A stretch of 64,000 bases of DNA from positions 272,489 through 336,488 of the forward strand of contig NZ_JACHVQ010000004.1 in NCBI RefSeq assembly GCF_014190805.1, written 5' to 3'. The DNA is from Flexivirga oryzae (GTDB taxonomy: Bacteria; Actinomycetota; Actinomycetes; Actinomycetales; Dermatophilaceae). The position numbers and the translations under genes are program-made. Below are positions 8,129 through 17,615 of the stretch, in pieces. The notes beneath the pieces were generated by a model that was not told where the DNA came from, ran no database searches, and saw only the letters and a program-made list of their open reading frames with translations. The stretch's first letter is position 1. Every line of letters starts with the position of its first letter.

Positions 8129-9127
8129 GTGAAGAAGCTGATCAACGAGCCCGCCGACGTCGTCTCGCAAGCGCTCATCGGGATCGAGGCAGCCCATGGT
8201 GATCGGTTGCGGATCGACCACGAACACAAGGTGATCTACCGCAACGGACCACCCCGCGCCGGCAAGGTCGGTCTCGTCTCCGGCGGCGGCACCGGGCACG
8301 AACCGTTGCACGGCGGGTATGTCGGCGTCGGCATGCTCGACGCGGCGTGCTGCGGCGAGGTGTTCACGTCGCCCGTCCCCGACCAGATGCTGGCCGCGAC
8401 GGCGGCGGTGGACGGCGGCGCCGGCGTACTGCACATCGTGAAGAACTACACCGGCGACGTCATGAACTTCGAGATGGCGGCCGAGCTCGCCGCCGACAAC
8501 GGCACGGAGGTGCGCTCGATCGTCGTCGACGACGACGTCGCGGTCCAGGACAGCCTCTACACGGCCGGGCGCCGCGGAGTGGGGACGACGGTGCTGTTGG
8601 AGAAGCTGGTCGGAGCGGCTGCGGAGAGCGGCCGACCGCTGGATCAGCTGCTCGAGCTGGCCACGCGGATCAACTCCGTCGGCCGCAGCATGGGCCTCGC
8701 GCTCACCTCCTGCACCGTGCCGGCCGCCGGTAGACCCACGTTCGAGCTCGGCGACGACGAGATGGAGCTGGGCATCGGCATCCACGGTGAACCCGGCCGG
8801 AGCCGGGTGCCGCTCGCCTCGGCCGCCGAGGCGGCGCAGTTGCTCGTCGACCCCGTTCTCGGCGACCTGCCGTACGGCACCGGTGATGCGGTGATCGCCA
8901 TGGTCAACGGGATGGGCGGCACGCCGCTGCTGGAGCTCTACCTGATGTACGGCGAAGTGCATCGATTGCTCCAGCAGGCCGGCATCCACGTCGCGCGGTG
9001 CCTGGTCGGCAACTACATCACCTCGCTGGACATGGCCGGCTGCTCGGTCACCCTGGTGAAGGCGGACGAGGAGTTGCTCGCGCTGTGGGACGCACCGGTC
9101 GACACCCCGGCGCTACGGTGGTCCTGA
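8129..9127 (+). CDS. dhaK: Dihydroxyacetone kinase subunit DhaK
   Basis: The 332-aa DHA-binding subunit: GLVSGGGTGHEPLHGGYVG near residues 50-70, VKNYTGDVMNF in the centre and GIGIHGEPG with the His that forms a covalent hemiaminal with dihydroxyacetone. GTG start. The stop overlaps the dhaL ATG (TGATG), so translation is coupled. In PTS-type systems DhaK and DhaL work with DhaM, which here seems reduced to a stump. Confidence 0.95.
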   Translation: MKKLINEPADVVSQALIGIEAAHGDRLRIDHEHKVIYRNGPPRAGKVGLVSGGGTGHEPLHGGYVGVGMLDAACCGEVFTSPVPDQMLAATAAVDGGAGVLHIVKNYTGDVMNFEMAAELAADNGTEVRSIVVDDDVAVQDSLYTAGRRGVGTTVLLEKLVGAAAESGRPLDQLLELATRINSVGRSMGLALTSCTVPAAGRPTFELGDDEMELGIGIHGEPGRSRVPLASAAEAAQLLVDPVLGDLPYGTGDAVIAMVNGMGGTPLLELYLMYGEVHRLLQQAGIHVARCLVGNYITSLDMAGCSVTLVKADEELLALWDAPVDTPALRWS

Positions 9128-9759
9128 TGACGGAGAGCGTGGACATCGACCGGTTCACCGCATGGCTGCGGGCGTTCGCCGGCGCCATACACGAGCACGC
9201 GGCGGAGCTGACCGAGCTGGACTCGGCGATCGGGGACGCCGACCACGGCTCCAACATGGACCGCGGGATGACGGCGGTTGCCGCTGCCCTCGATGCGGAT
9301 GAGTTCGCCTCCGCCCCAGCGCTTTTCAAGAAGGTCGGGATGACGCTCGTCAGCTCGGTCGGCGGTGCGAGCGGTCCGCTCTACGGCACCTTCTTCCTGC
9401 GCTTCGGCGGTGCTCTGGGGGAGGGTGACGCCGATGTCACGGCCCTCGGGGCCGCCCTGCACGCCGGCATCGACGGCATCGTGCAACGCGGCAAGGCGGA
9501 GGTCGGGGACAAGACCATGGTCGACGCCTGGATGCCCGCGGTGCAGGCGTATGACGATGCGCGAGGTGACGGGCTCGCTGCTGCTCTGCGGGCGGCCGCC
9601 GAGGCGGCCGCGCGAGGCCGGGACTCGGCCACGCCACTGGTCGCGCACAAGGGGCGTGCGAGCTATCTGGGCGAGCGAAGCGCAGGTCACCAGGATCCCG
9701 GTGCGACCTCGACGGTGCTGCTGATCGAGTCCGCGGCCGCGACCCTCGCTGCGTCGTGA
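9127..9759 (+). CDS. dhaL: Dihydroxyacetone kinase subunit DhaL (ADP-binding)
   Basis: A 210-aa nucleotide-binding subunit. The magnesium-chelating aspartates are in AIGDADHGSNMDRG near residue 30; SSVGGASGPLYGTFF and VGDKTMVDAW are the further nucleotide-site motifs. It phosphorylates DhaK-bound dihydroxyacetone using a tightly held ADP/ATP. The start overlaps the dhaK stop by 1 nt; the DhaM-like stump overlaps the 3' end. Confidence 0.95.
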   Translation: MTESVDIDRFTAWLRAFAGAIHEHAAELTELDSAIGDADHGSNMDRGMTAVAAALDADEFASAPALFKKVGMTLVSSVGGASGPLYGTFFLRFGGALGEGDADVTALGAALHAGIDGIVQRGKAEVGDKTMVDAWMPAVQAYDDARGDGLAAALRAAAEAAARGRDSATPLVAHKGRASYLGERSAGHQDPGATSTVLLIESAAATLAAS

Positions 9760-9857
9760 TCGGGATCGTCGTCGTCGCAGACGGCACGACCCTCGGTAAC
9801 GCGATCGGCGGAGTGCGCGACCACTGCGGGCGCCATACAGCCCGCCCGGTAGCCTGA
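9756..9857 (+). pseudogene. Possible truncated dhaM (PTS EIIA-Man-like) stump, 33 codons
   Basis: A GTG at 9756-9758 overlaps the dhaL stop (GTGA) and opens MIGIVVVADGTTLGNAIGGV, ending at a TGA at 9855-9857. This resembles the first strand and helix of DhaM (hydrophobic strand, then a His loop, then a Leu/Gly-rich helix), and sits exactly where dhaM follows dhaL. The phosphorylatable His of the SHS loop is replaced (ADG), and the rest of the domain is missing. Either a decayed dhaM or a chance ORF. Confidence 0.35.
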
Positions 9858-9923
9858 GGCATTGCTGACAGCGAGCAGCCGACCGTCCGGTCCATGCTCG
9901 ATCTCGAACGGATAGGGGCAGCA

Positions 9924-11228
<1,305 letters not shown>

Positions 11229-11229
11229 G

Positions 11230-11499
11230 GTGCTCGCTGACTTCGCGGCCCGCACGGTCAGCGGCAAGACGCCGCCGCTGGCGTTCCGCATCACCCTGTG
11301 GACGCTCGTCGTGCTCTTCCTCGGACTCGCCGTCTTCGGTGCCGTGACCTGGTGGCGGTTCCGGAAGCAGGCGCAGGGCATGCCGGAGGGCCAGGAACGG
11401 CAGGGCCGGTCGGCGCAGGCCGGCTGCATGATGGTGGGCGCCATACCCGCCCTGCTCGTCGGCCTCTTCCTGCTCGACTGGGCGATCCAGGTCAGCTGA
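11230..11499 (+). CDS. Small two-TM membrane protein
   Basis: An 89-aa protein with two hydrophobic segments (ITLWTLVVLFLGLAVFGAVT and VGAIPALLVGLFLLDWAI) and a basic, glycine-rich loop between. The GTG start lies 1 nt after the purA stop, so it is probably translated from the purA transcript. No family recognised. Confidence 0.7.
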   Translation: MLADFAARTVSGKTPPLAFRITLWTLVVLFLGLAVFGAVTWWRFRKQAQGMPEGQERQGRSAQAGCMMVGAIPALLVGLFLLDWAIQVS

Positions 11500-11533
11500 G
11501 CCGGGCGTGGTCGAGGGGGTACTGGCCGGCCCG

Positions 11534-11539
11534 TAAAAT
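11534..11539 (+). promoter_or_regulatory. Putative -10 element for lysS, near-leaderless start
   Basis: TAAAAT at 11534-11539 ends 8 nt before the lysS GTG (11548), and no Shine-Dalgarno sequence lies between. A sigma-70-type -10 this close predicts a transcript beginning at or just before the start codon. No strong -35 hexamer is seen. Confidence 0.4.
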
Positions 11540-11547
11540 AGCGGGTT

Positions 11548-13305
11548 GTGACCGATCAGCAACGTGACGACTGGGTGTCCCGACTCGCCGACGAGGCCAT
11601 CGCCGAGGCGAAGGCCAAGGGCACCAAGGTCGTGTGCGCGTCCGGAATTTCGCCGTCCGGACCCATCCACCTGGGCAACCTGCGCGAGGTGATGACGCCG
11701 CACCTGGTCGCCGACGAGGTCCGCCGGCGCGGCATCGAGGTCGAGCACATCATCAGCTGGGACGACTTCGACCGCTTCCGCAAGGTCCCCAATGTGCCGG
11801 GCGTCGACAGCTCCTGGGAGGAGCACATCGGCAAGCCGCTGACCGACGTCCCGCCGCCCGTTGGCTCGGCGGCGACCAGCTGGGCGGAACACTTCCGCGA
11901 CCAGCTGGAACGCAGCCTCGACGAGCTCGGCATCACCTATCGCGGCATCAGCCAGACCGGCCAGTACCTGTCCGGCGCCTACACCGAGCAGATCCTCTTC
12001 GCGATGTCGCAGCGCAGCGAGATCGACAAGGTCCTCGACCAGTACCGCACGCTCGGCCCGAAGAAGGCCAAGAAGCAGCCGAAGCTGTCCGAGGAGGAGG
12101 CGGCCGCGGCCGCCGAGGCCGAGGAGGGCTCCGGCGCCGCGGCCGAGGACGACGGCCGCGGCGAGAGCGGCTACTACCCCTACAAGCCGTACTGCAGCGA
12201 GTGCGGCACGGACTTCACCACGGTCACCGCGTATGACGACGCCACGACCGAGATGACCTACACCTGCCAGTGCGGTTTCACCGAGACCGTCAACCTGCGC
12301 GAGTTCCGCCACGGCAAGCTCGTCTGGAAGGTCGACTGGCCAATGCGCTGGGCCTACGAGAAGGTCACCTTCGAACCGTCCGGCGTGGATCACCAGTCAC
12401 CCGGCTCGTCATACGTCGTCGGCAAGGAGCTGGCGCCGATGTTCGGCTGGGAGCGCCCGCTCGGCCCGATGTACGCGTTCGTCGGCATCAAGGGCATGGC
12501 GAAGATGTCGTCCTCGCGCGGTGGTGTGCCGGTCCCGGCGGATGCGCTGCGGATCATGGAGCCGCAGCTGCTGCGCTGGCTCTACGCCCGCCGCAAGCCG
12601 GCCCAGGCGTTCAGTGTCGCCTTCGACGCCGAGGTCGAGCGGATGTACGACGAGTGGGACTCGCTCGCCAAGAAGGTCGGGTCGGACAAGGGGCAGCCGG
12701 GCGACGTCGCGGCATACACCCGCGCGACGTCGACCGCCATCGGCACCCTGCCGGACACGCCCCGCCCGGTGTCCTACCGCACGCTCGCGTCGATCGTGGA
12801 CCTCACGACCGGCGACGAGGAGCAGACGCTGCGGATCGTCGGTGAGCTGGACGCCGACGATCCGGTCGCGTCGCTCGACGAGCTGCGGCCGCGGCTGACG
12901 TGCGTCGAGCACTGGGTGGAGACCCAGATGGCCGAGGAGGACCGCACCGTGGTGCGCACGTCGCCGGACGACGGGCGGCTCGGCGCGCTGACCGACCAGG
13001 AGCGCGAAGCGGTCGCGATCCTGTTGAACGGCAAGGACTCCCAGCTGCCCAGGCTGGAGGACGCCTGGTCGCTGGACGGGCTGACGCATCAGGTCTACGG
13101 GGTGCCGAAGGTCCAGCGCGGCCTCGCGGCCGACCAGATCGTCAAGGGCGACAAGGAGCTCGGCGCCGCCCAGCGGCAGTTCTTCAAGCTGCTCTACAAC
13201 CTGCTGGTCGACAAGGACACCGGCCCCCGGCTGCCGACGCTGTTGCTGGCGATCGGCGCGGAGCGGGTGCACTCGCTGCTGGGCGGCTCGCCCAACGACG
13301 ACTAG
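11548..13305 (+). CDS. lysS: Class I (archaeal-type) lysyl-tRNA synthetase
   Basis: Charges tRNA-Lys. The class I Rossmann signatures are present: SGPIHLGN (HIGH-like) near residues 36-43 and KMSSSRGG (KMSKS-like) near 320. A zinc-ribbon pair (CSECG and CQCG, about residues 216-240) and a family-typical acidic/Ala-rich insert (EEEAAAAAEAEEG) are visible; 585 aa fits class I LysRS. This is the structurally unrelated, archaeal-type enzyme, which occurs in some Actinomycetota in place of class II LysRS. Confidence 0.93.
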   Translation: MTDQQRDDWVSRLADEAIAEAKAKGTKVVCASGISPSGPIHLGNLREVMTPHLVADEVRRRGIEVEHIISWDDFDRFRKVPNVPGVDSSWEEHIGKPLTDVPPPVGSAATSWAEHFRDQLERSLDELGITYRGISQTGQYLSGAYTEQILFAMSQRSEIDKVLDQYRTLGPKKAKKQPKLSEEEAAAAAEAEEGSGAAAEDDGRGESGYYPYKPYCSECGTDFTTVTAYDDATTEMTYTCQCGFTETVNLREFRHGKLVWKVDWPMRWAYEKVTFEPSGVDHQSPGSSYVVGKELAPMFGWERPLGPMYAFVGIKGMAKMSSSRGGVPVPADALRIMEPQLLRWLYARRKPAQAFSVAFDAEVERMYDEWDSLAKKVGSDKGQPGDVAAYTRATSTAIGTLPDTPRPVSYRTLASIVDLTTGDEEQTLRIVGELDADDPVASLDELRPRLTCVEHWVETQMAEEDRTVVRTSPDDGRLGALTDQEREAVAILLNGKDSQLPRLEDAWSLDGLTHQVYGVPKVQRGLAADQIVKGDKELGAAQRQFFKLLYNLLVDKDTGPRLPTLLLAIGAERVHSLLGGSPNDD

Positions 13306-13312
13306 TGAGTCT

Positions 13313-13351
13313 TGACATATCGACATACGCGATATGACGATATGACATATG
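13313..13351 (+). promoter_or_regulatory. Promoter and tandem operator of the toxin-antitoxin operon
   Basis: TTGACA at 13313-13318 is a good -35. Downstream, CATATCG at 13316-13322 is inverted as CGATATG at 13330-13336 and repeated directly at 13338-13344, followed by CATATG overlapping the start codon: a run of ATATGAC units with 8-bp spacing. Such short AT-rich repeats are typical sites for ribbon-helix-helix antitoxins. No ribosome-binding site precedes the ATG at 13349, so a leaderless transcript is likely. Confidence 0.65.
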
Positions 13352-13579
13352 AGAACGACCATCAGGCTGTCGGACGACTTTTACCGGGCCGTCCGGGAGC
13401 GAGCGCATGCCGAGGACACGACGTTCACGGCGTTTGTCGAGGACGCGTTGCGCCGACGCCTGGCCGAGTCGGACGGCGAGCCGACGGCATTTCGCGTGGA
13501 GCCCTTCGACGGCACGGGGTTGCAGCCAGGCGTTGATCTGGACGACTCTGCCGATCTGCTCGACCGGATGGGTGGCTGA
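13349..13579 (+). CDS. Ribbon-helix-helix antitoxin (VapB-like)
   Basis: A 76-aa protein beginning MRTTIRLSDDFYRAVRERA, a CopG/Arc-type ribbon-helix-helix DNA-binding domain, with an acidic C-terminus (GVDLDDSADLLDRMGG) expected to wrap the toxin. The stop lies 3 nt before the PIN-domain toxin gene. The protein should neutralise that toxin and repress the operon through the upstream repeats. Confidence 0.85.
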   Translation: MRTTIRLSDDFYRAVRERAHAEDTTFTAFVEDALRRRLAESDGEPTAFRVEPFDGTGLQPGVDLDDSADLLDRMGG

Positions 13580-13582
13580 CCA

Positions 13583-14008
13583 GTGCTGATGCCCGACGTC
13601 AATGTCTTGGTCGAGGCATACCGCACCGATGGGCCGCATCACGACGTCGCGCGAGACTGGCTCGAAGTGCATGTTTCCGGGGTCGAAGCGGTGGGGATCA
13701 CCGACGCCGTGCTGTCCGGATTCGTCCGAGTCGTGACGCATCCACGGGTCTTCGCCGCGCCGACCCCACTGACGCAGGCGATTGCCCAAGCCGACGCTCT
13801 GCGGGCGGCCGACGGCGTGCTGTCCGTGGCGCCCGGCCGGCGGCATTGGTCGATCTTCTGCGAGTTGTGCAAGGGTGCTGCGGCCAAGGGAAATCTGGTG
13901 GCCGACGCAGCACACGCGGCGACCGCGATCGAGGCTGGGGCGACCTGGGTGTCCTTCGACCGGGACTTCGCACGGTTCCCCGGACTCACCTGGACGGTCC
14001 CCACATAA
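13583..14008 (+). CDS. PIN-domain ribonuclease toxin (VapC-like)
   Basis: A 141-aa PIN domain: first acidic residue in MPDVNVLVEAYR, a middle acidic residue near SVAPGRRHWSIFCEL, then NLVADAAHAATAIEAGATWVS with FDRDFARFPGL, giving the quartet that binds magnesium. VapC toxins cleave tRNA or rRNA; the target here is unknown. The GTG at 13583 is used; ATG at 13589 is an equally possible start. Confidence 0.87.
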   Translation: MLMPDVNVLVEAYRTDGPHHDVARDWLEVHVSGVEAVGITDAVLSGFVRVVTHPRVFAAPTPLTQAIAQADALRAADGVLSVAPGRRHWSIFCELCKGAAAKGNLVADAAHAATAIEAGATWVSFDRDFARFPGLTWTVPT

Positions 14009-14049
14009 CGGAGGACGAACCGCCCGTTGCGCTCCGAGTCCGAGAGGGC

Positions 14050-14970
14050 TCAGTGCATGCCGCGTTCGTGCTCGTCGTGGCCGGCCGGCTCCAGCTGGAA
14101 CGTCGAGTGTTCGACGTCGAAGTGACCGTGCAGGCACGCCTGCAGCTGGTCGAGCAGCACCGGGGTGTGGCCGTCGACGAAGCACTCGTCCTCGACGACC
14201 ACGTGCACCGACACCGCCGGCAGGTCCGACGTGACGGTCCAGACGTGCAGATCGTGCACGGCCTGCACATGGTCGGTCGCGAGCAGGTGGGCGCGCAGGT
14301 CGTCCAGGTCGACGTCGCGCGGCGCACCCTCCAGCAGGATGCGGCCGCTGTCCCGCAGGAGGCCCCAGGCGGCATACAGCATGAGCCCGACCACGATCAG
14401 CGACGCGATCGGGTCCGCGCGCGTCCAGCCGGTGAGGAGTATGACGACTCCGGCGATGACGGTGCCGATGAATCCGTAGAGGTCGGTGAGGATGTGCTGG
14501 TAGGCGCCCTCGACGTTGAGGCTCGTGCGGTTGGCGCGGGCGAGCAGCCAGGCGGCGGCGATGTTGACCGCGACCCCGACGAGTGCGACGACCAGCATCG
14601 GCGCGCCCTCGACGTCGGGGCCGTCGATGAGGCGCCGGACTGCTTCGAAGGTGACGATGCCGGACACCACGAGCAGAGTGATGCCGTTGCCCGCGGCGGA
14701 CAGGATCTCGGCGCGCTTCCAGCCGAATGTCCAGTTGCCGGCAGCAGGCCGGGCGGCGAGGCGAATCGCCCACAGCGCCATACCGATCGCGCCGACGTCG
14801 CTGAGCATGTGCCCGGCGTCGGAGAGCAGGGCGAGCGAACCGGAGAGGAACGCGACGACGACCTCCGCGATCAGGAACGCACTGAGCAGTCCCAGCGCCG
14901 ACCACAGGTAACGACCGTCGGCGTCCGGGCGCACGCCGTGCGAGTGACCGGCGTGGTCGTGGTCGGTCAC
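14050..14970 (-). CDS. Cation diffusion facilitator metal exporter (CzcD/ZitB-like)
   Basis: A 306-aa inner-membrane protein of six TM helices. The His-rich N-terminus (DHDHAGHSHG) and the metal-site motifs SDAGHMLSDVGA in TM2 and HILTDLYGF in TM5 (H-x3-D and D-x3-D types) identify a zinc/cadmium/cobalt proton antiporter. The C-terminal cytoplasmic ferredoxin-like domain (DLHVWTVTSDLPAVSVHVVV) is intact. The GTG start overlaps the chorismate mutase stop by 4 nt, placing it last in a helD-mutase-CDF operon. Confidence 0.92.
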   Translation of the reverse strand: MTDHDHAGHSHGVRPDADGRYLWSALGLLSAFLIAEVVVAFLSGSLALLSDAGHMLSDVGAIGMALWAIRLAARPAAGNWTFGWKRAEILSAAGNGITLLVVSGIVTFEAVRRLIDGPDVEGAPMLVVALVGVAVNIAAAWLLARANRTSLNVEGAYQHILTDLYGFIGTVIAGVVILLTGWTRADPIASLIVVGLMLYAAWGLLRDSGRILLEGAPRDVDLDDLRAHLLATDHVQAVHDLHVWTVTSDLPAVSVHVVVEDECFVDGHTPVLLDQLQACLHGHFDVEHSTFQLEPAGHDEHERGMH

Positions 14971-15329
14971 TGGCCCCTGCTACCCGCTTCGCGGATGCGT
15001 TCGTGGTGGTGGATGACCTCGTCGATCACGAACCGCAGGAACTTCTCACTGAACTCCGGGTCGAGGCCGGATTCGCTTGCCAGCGCTCGCAGTCGGGCGA
15101 TCTGCTTCTCCTCGCGGGCCGGGTCGGCCGGTGGGAGCTCGTGGGTCGCCTTGTACTCGCCGACCGCCTTGGTGGTGCGGAAGCGCTCGGCGAGGATGTG
15201 GATCAGGGCCGCGTCGAAGTTGTCGATCGAGCGGCGGTATGCCGCAAGCCGAGCCGACGGTTCATCCCTCACCATCGACTCGTCCTCGATGACTTCTGCC
15301 GACCTTCGGTCGGACGTATCGTCCGTCAT
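14967..15329 (-). CDS. Chorismate mutase (AroQ type)
   Basis: A 120-aa protein with the AroQ helical signature: YRRSIDNFDAALIHILAERF, the substrate Arg/Lys in RTTKAVGEYKA, then AREEKQIARLRALA and FSEKFLRFVIDEVI. It converts chorismate to prephenate for Phe/Tyr synthesis. The ATG overlaps the helD stop (ATGA) and its stop overlaps the CDF start (GTGA), so all three are translationally coupled despite unrelated functions. Confidence 0.92.
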   Translation of the reverse strand: MTDDTSDRRSAEVIEDESMVRDEPSARLAAYRRSIDNFDAALIHILAERFRTTKAVGEYKATHELPPADPAREEKQIARLRALASESGLDPEFSEKFLRFVIDEVIHHHERIREAGSRGQ

Positions 15330-17545
15330 ACGTCTTGCACCTCCACGATGGTCATGCGGTGTGCGGCACGCGTGAGTGCGACATACAGGACGCGCGCGCC
15401 GCCCGGCGACTCGGCGATGATCTCCGCGGGGTCCACCACGACGGTGGCGTCGTGCTCCAGACCCTTTGTCGACATCGGGTCGGCCAGTATAACGCGATTC
15501 GGCGCTTCGGCAGCGACGGTGTCCAGCAGGTGGCGGTGTCGCTCGGGCGTGATGATCGCGATGCTGCCCTCGACCTCCCCGAGCAGCCGCTCGGTGGCAC
15601 CGCGCACGGTCTCCCGCAACGTGTCGGGGGCCGCCGTCAGCTCGACCGGTCGGACACCGGTCTCGCGGACGGCGTTCGGGATGTCGGCGTCGGGCACGAC
15701 GGGCAGGATCTGCTCGGCCGCGTAGTCGAAGATCTCCCGCGCGTTGCGGTAGTTGGTGTCCATGTGGAACCGGCGGCGTTGCTTGGTGCCGAACGCCTCG
15801 TCCCGGGCGGCGATGGCCTCCTGGGCGAGCGGCCACGAGCTCTGGGCGGCGTCGCCGACGACCGTCCAGGACGCGTAGCGACCGCGACGTCCGAGGGTCC
15901 GCCACTGCATCGGGGAGAGGTCCTGTGCCTCGTCGACGAGCACGTGCGCGTATTCGTCCGAGCGGGTCACCTTGCCGACGAGCAGGCGCTCGCGCGGGTC
16001 GGCCGGGGTGATCTGGTAGGAGACGTCCGACACCGGGATCCGTTGCTGCGCACCGAGTTCGGCGACCCCGAGGGTGTCGAGCTCCTCGATCTCGTAGAAC
16101 CCCCGCTCCTCCCGCGGGGCGTCCGCGACCGGGCCCACCCGGGACAGCACGTCGTCGACCAGCGCGATGTCCGCGACCGACCAGGTGCCGGTGGTCAGGG
16201 CGACCTGCATGGAGTCGCGCAGCAGCACGGCCTGCTCGTCGGTGAGGATGCCGTGCGTGTAGCTCTTCGCCCGGTCGGCATCGGCGAGCCACAACAGGAC
16301 CTCGCGGGGATCGATCGGTCGCCACCAGTCCCGGACGAACGCCTCGACCTCCCGGTGATCGGTGAACCGGTCGATGAAGTCGGGTCTCTCCCCGGTCCCG
16401 ACCTGGGTCCACGCGACTTCGGCGAGCGCGGCGGTGGCCGCACTCGCCGCCGCGTTGTGCTGGTGGTGCCGCAGCACCTGACGGCGGATGCGGGTGAGTT
16501 CGGGTGCGTCGATCCGGATCGGGTGCCCGGCGACCATCGCCCGGAACTGTGTGGCGGCCCCCGGTGCGATGTCGCGTGACGCGCGGGCGAGGACCTGCCG
16601 GACCCGGGTGGACCCCTTCACCTCGGCTGCGTCGGGCGAGTCGAGGCGGGTTGCCGTCATACCGTCCAGCAGGTCGCCGAGCGAGCGCAGTGTGACGCTG
16701 TCCTCGCCGAGGGACGGCAGCACCCGCTCGATGTAGGCGGTGTATGCCGCGGACGGGCCGACCACGAGGATGCCGCCCGCCTCGAACTTCCGCCGTTGGG
16801 AATAGAGCAGGTAGGCCGCACGGTGCAGCGCGACCACGGTCTTGCCGGTGCCGGGACCACCGGTGATCTCGGTGACGCCGGAGCTGTCGGCGCGGATGGC
16901 CTCGTCCTGGTGTCGCTGGATCGTGGCGACGATGTCGCGCATCCGGGATCCACGCGAGCGGGTCAGCGCGGCCATCAGCGCACCGTCACCGACGACGACC
17001 ATGCCCTCCGGGGCCTCGGCCACCATCAGGTCGTCCTCGACGCCGAGCACGCGTGAGTCGCGGCAGCGCAGCACCCGCCGGCGCACGACACCCTGCGGGT
17101 CGACCGGGGTCGCCCGGTAGAAGGGCGCCGCGGCGGGTGCCCGCCAGTCGATCACCAACGGCTCGTAGTGGTCGTCGCGCACGCCGAGCCGGCCGATGTA
17201 GCGCACCTCGCGGGTGTCGCCGTGCTCGTCCGGTTTCTCGTGCTCCAGGTCGAGACGACCGAAGACGAGACCCTCGTACTGGGTCTCCAGGCTCTGCCGG
17301 CGGCGACCGGCGTTGAAGACCAGGGCGTCCCGCTCGAACAGGCCGGTGATCTCCTCCTCCCGCGCTTCGCCGGTGCGGTCGGTGCGCCCGCGCGCGAGGC
17401 CCTCCGCCTCGACCAGGGCGGCGCGTTCGCCGGCCTTGGTCAGCTCGGCATACACCTGATCGACGTGCGCCTGCTCGGCGGCGATCTCCGCGGCGACGAC
17501 GTCCGACACACCGGGCGCGTCCGCGCGACCACTCGAAACACTCAC
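15326..17545 (-). CDS. helD: HelD-type RNA polymerase-associated helicase (class II)
   Basis: A 739-aa SF1 ATPase: N-terminal coiled coil (about 14-50), Walker A GGPGTGKT at 229-236, Walker B LVDEAQDLSPMQW, and late motifs TNYRNAREIF and VLYVALTRAAHRM. The length and the actinobacterial N-terminus fit class II HelD, which removes stalled RNA polymerase from DNA and, in the HelR subgroup, confers rifampicin tolerance. I looked for the 19-bp rifampicin-associated element upstream and saw none. Confidence 0.9.
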   Translation of the reverse strand: MSVSSGRADAPGVSDVVAAEIAAEQAHVDQVYAELTKAGERAALVEAEGLARGRTDRTGEAREEEITGLFERDALVFNAGRRRQSLETQYEGLVFGRLDLEHEKPDEHGDTREVRYIGRLGVRDDHYEPLVIDWRAPAAAPFYRATPVDPQGVVRRRVLRCRDSRVLGVEDDLMVAEAPEGMVVVGDGALMAALTRSRGSRMRDIVATIQRHQDEAIRADSSGVTEITGGPGTGKTVVALHRAAYLLYSQRRKFEAGGILVVGPSAAYTAYIERVLPSLGEDSVTLRSLGDLLDGMTATRLDSPDAAEVKGSTRVRQVLARASRDIAPGAATQFRAMVAGHPIRIDAPELTRIRRQVLRHHQHNAAASAATAALAEVAWTQVGTGERPDFIDRFTDHREVEAFVRDWWRPIDPREVLLWLADADRAKSYTHGILTDEQAVLLRDSMQVALTTGTWSVADIALVDDVLSRVGPVADAPREERGFYEIEELDTLGVAELGAQQRIPVSDVSYQITPADPRERLLVGKVTRSDEYAHVLVDEAQDLSPMQWRTLGRRGRYASWTVVGDAAQSSWPLAQEAIAARDEAFGTKQRRRFHMDTNYRNAREIFDYAAEQILPVVPDADIPNAVRETGVRPVELTAAPDTLRETVRGATERLLGEVEGSIAIITPERHRHLLDTVAAEAPNRVILADPMSTKGLEHDATVVVDPAEIIAESPGGARVLYVALTRAAHRMTIVEVQDV

Positions 17546-17615
17546 GAAGCCCCCATGACAGTGGGTGGAACAGTGCGCTGCGCATGCAGCGAACTGCCAA
17601 GTCTAGAGGGAGATG

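Noticed and set aside
15326..17545. A HelR-type rifampicin-associated element upstream of helD
   Set aside because: I looked for the palindromic GGGGCTTGCGGCAAG-type element in 17546-17620 and did not find it.
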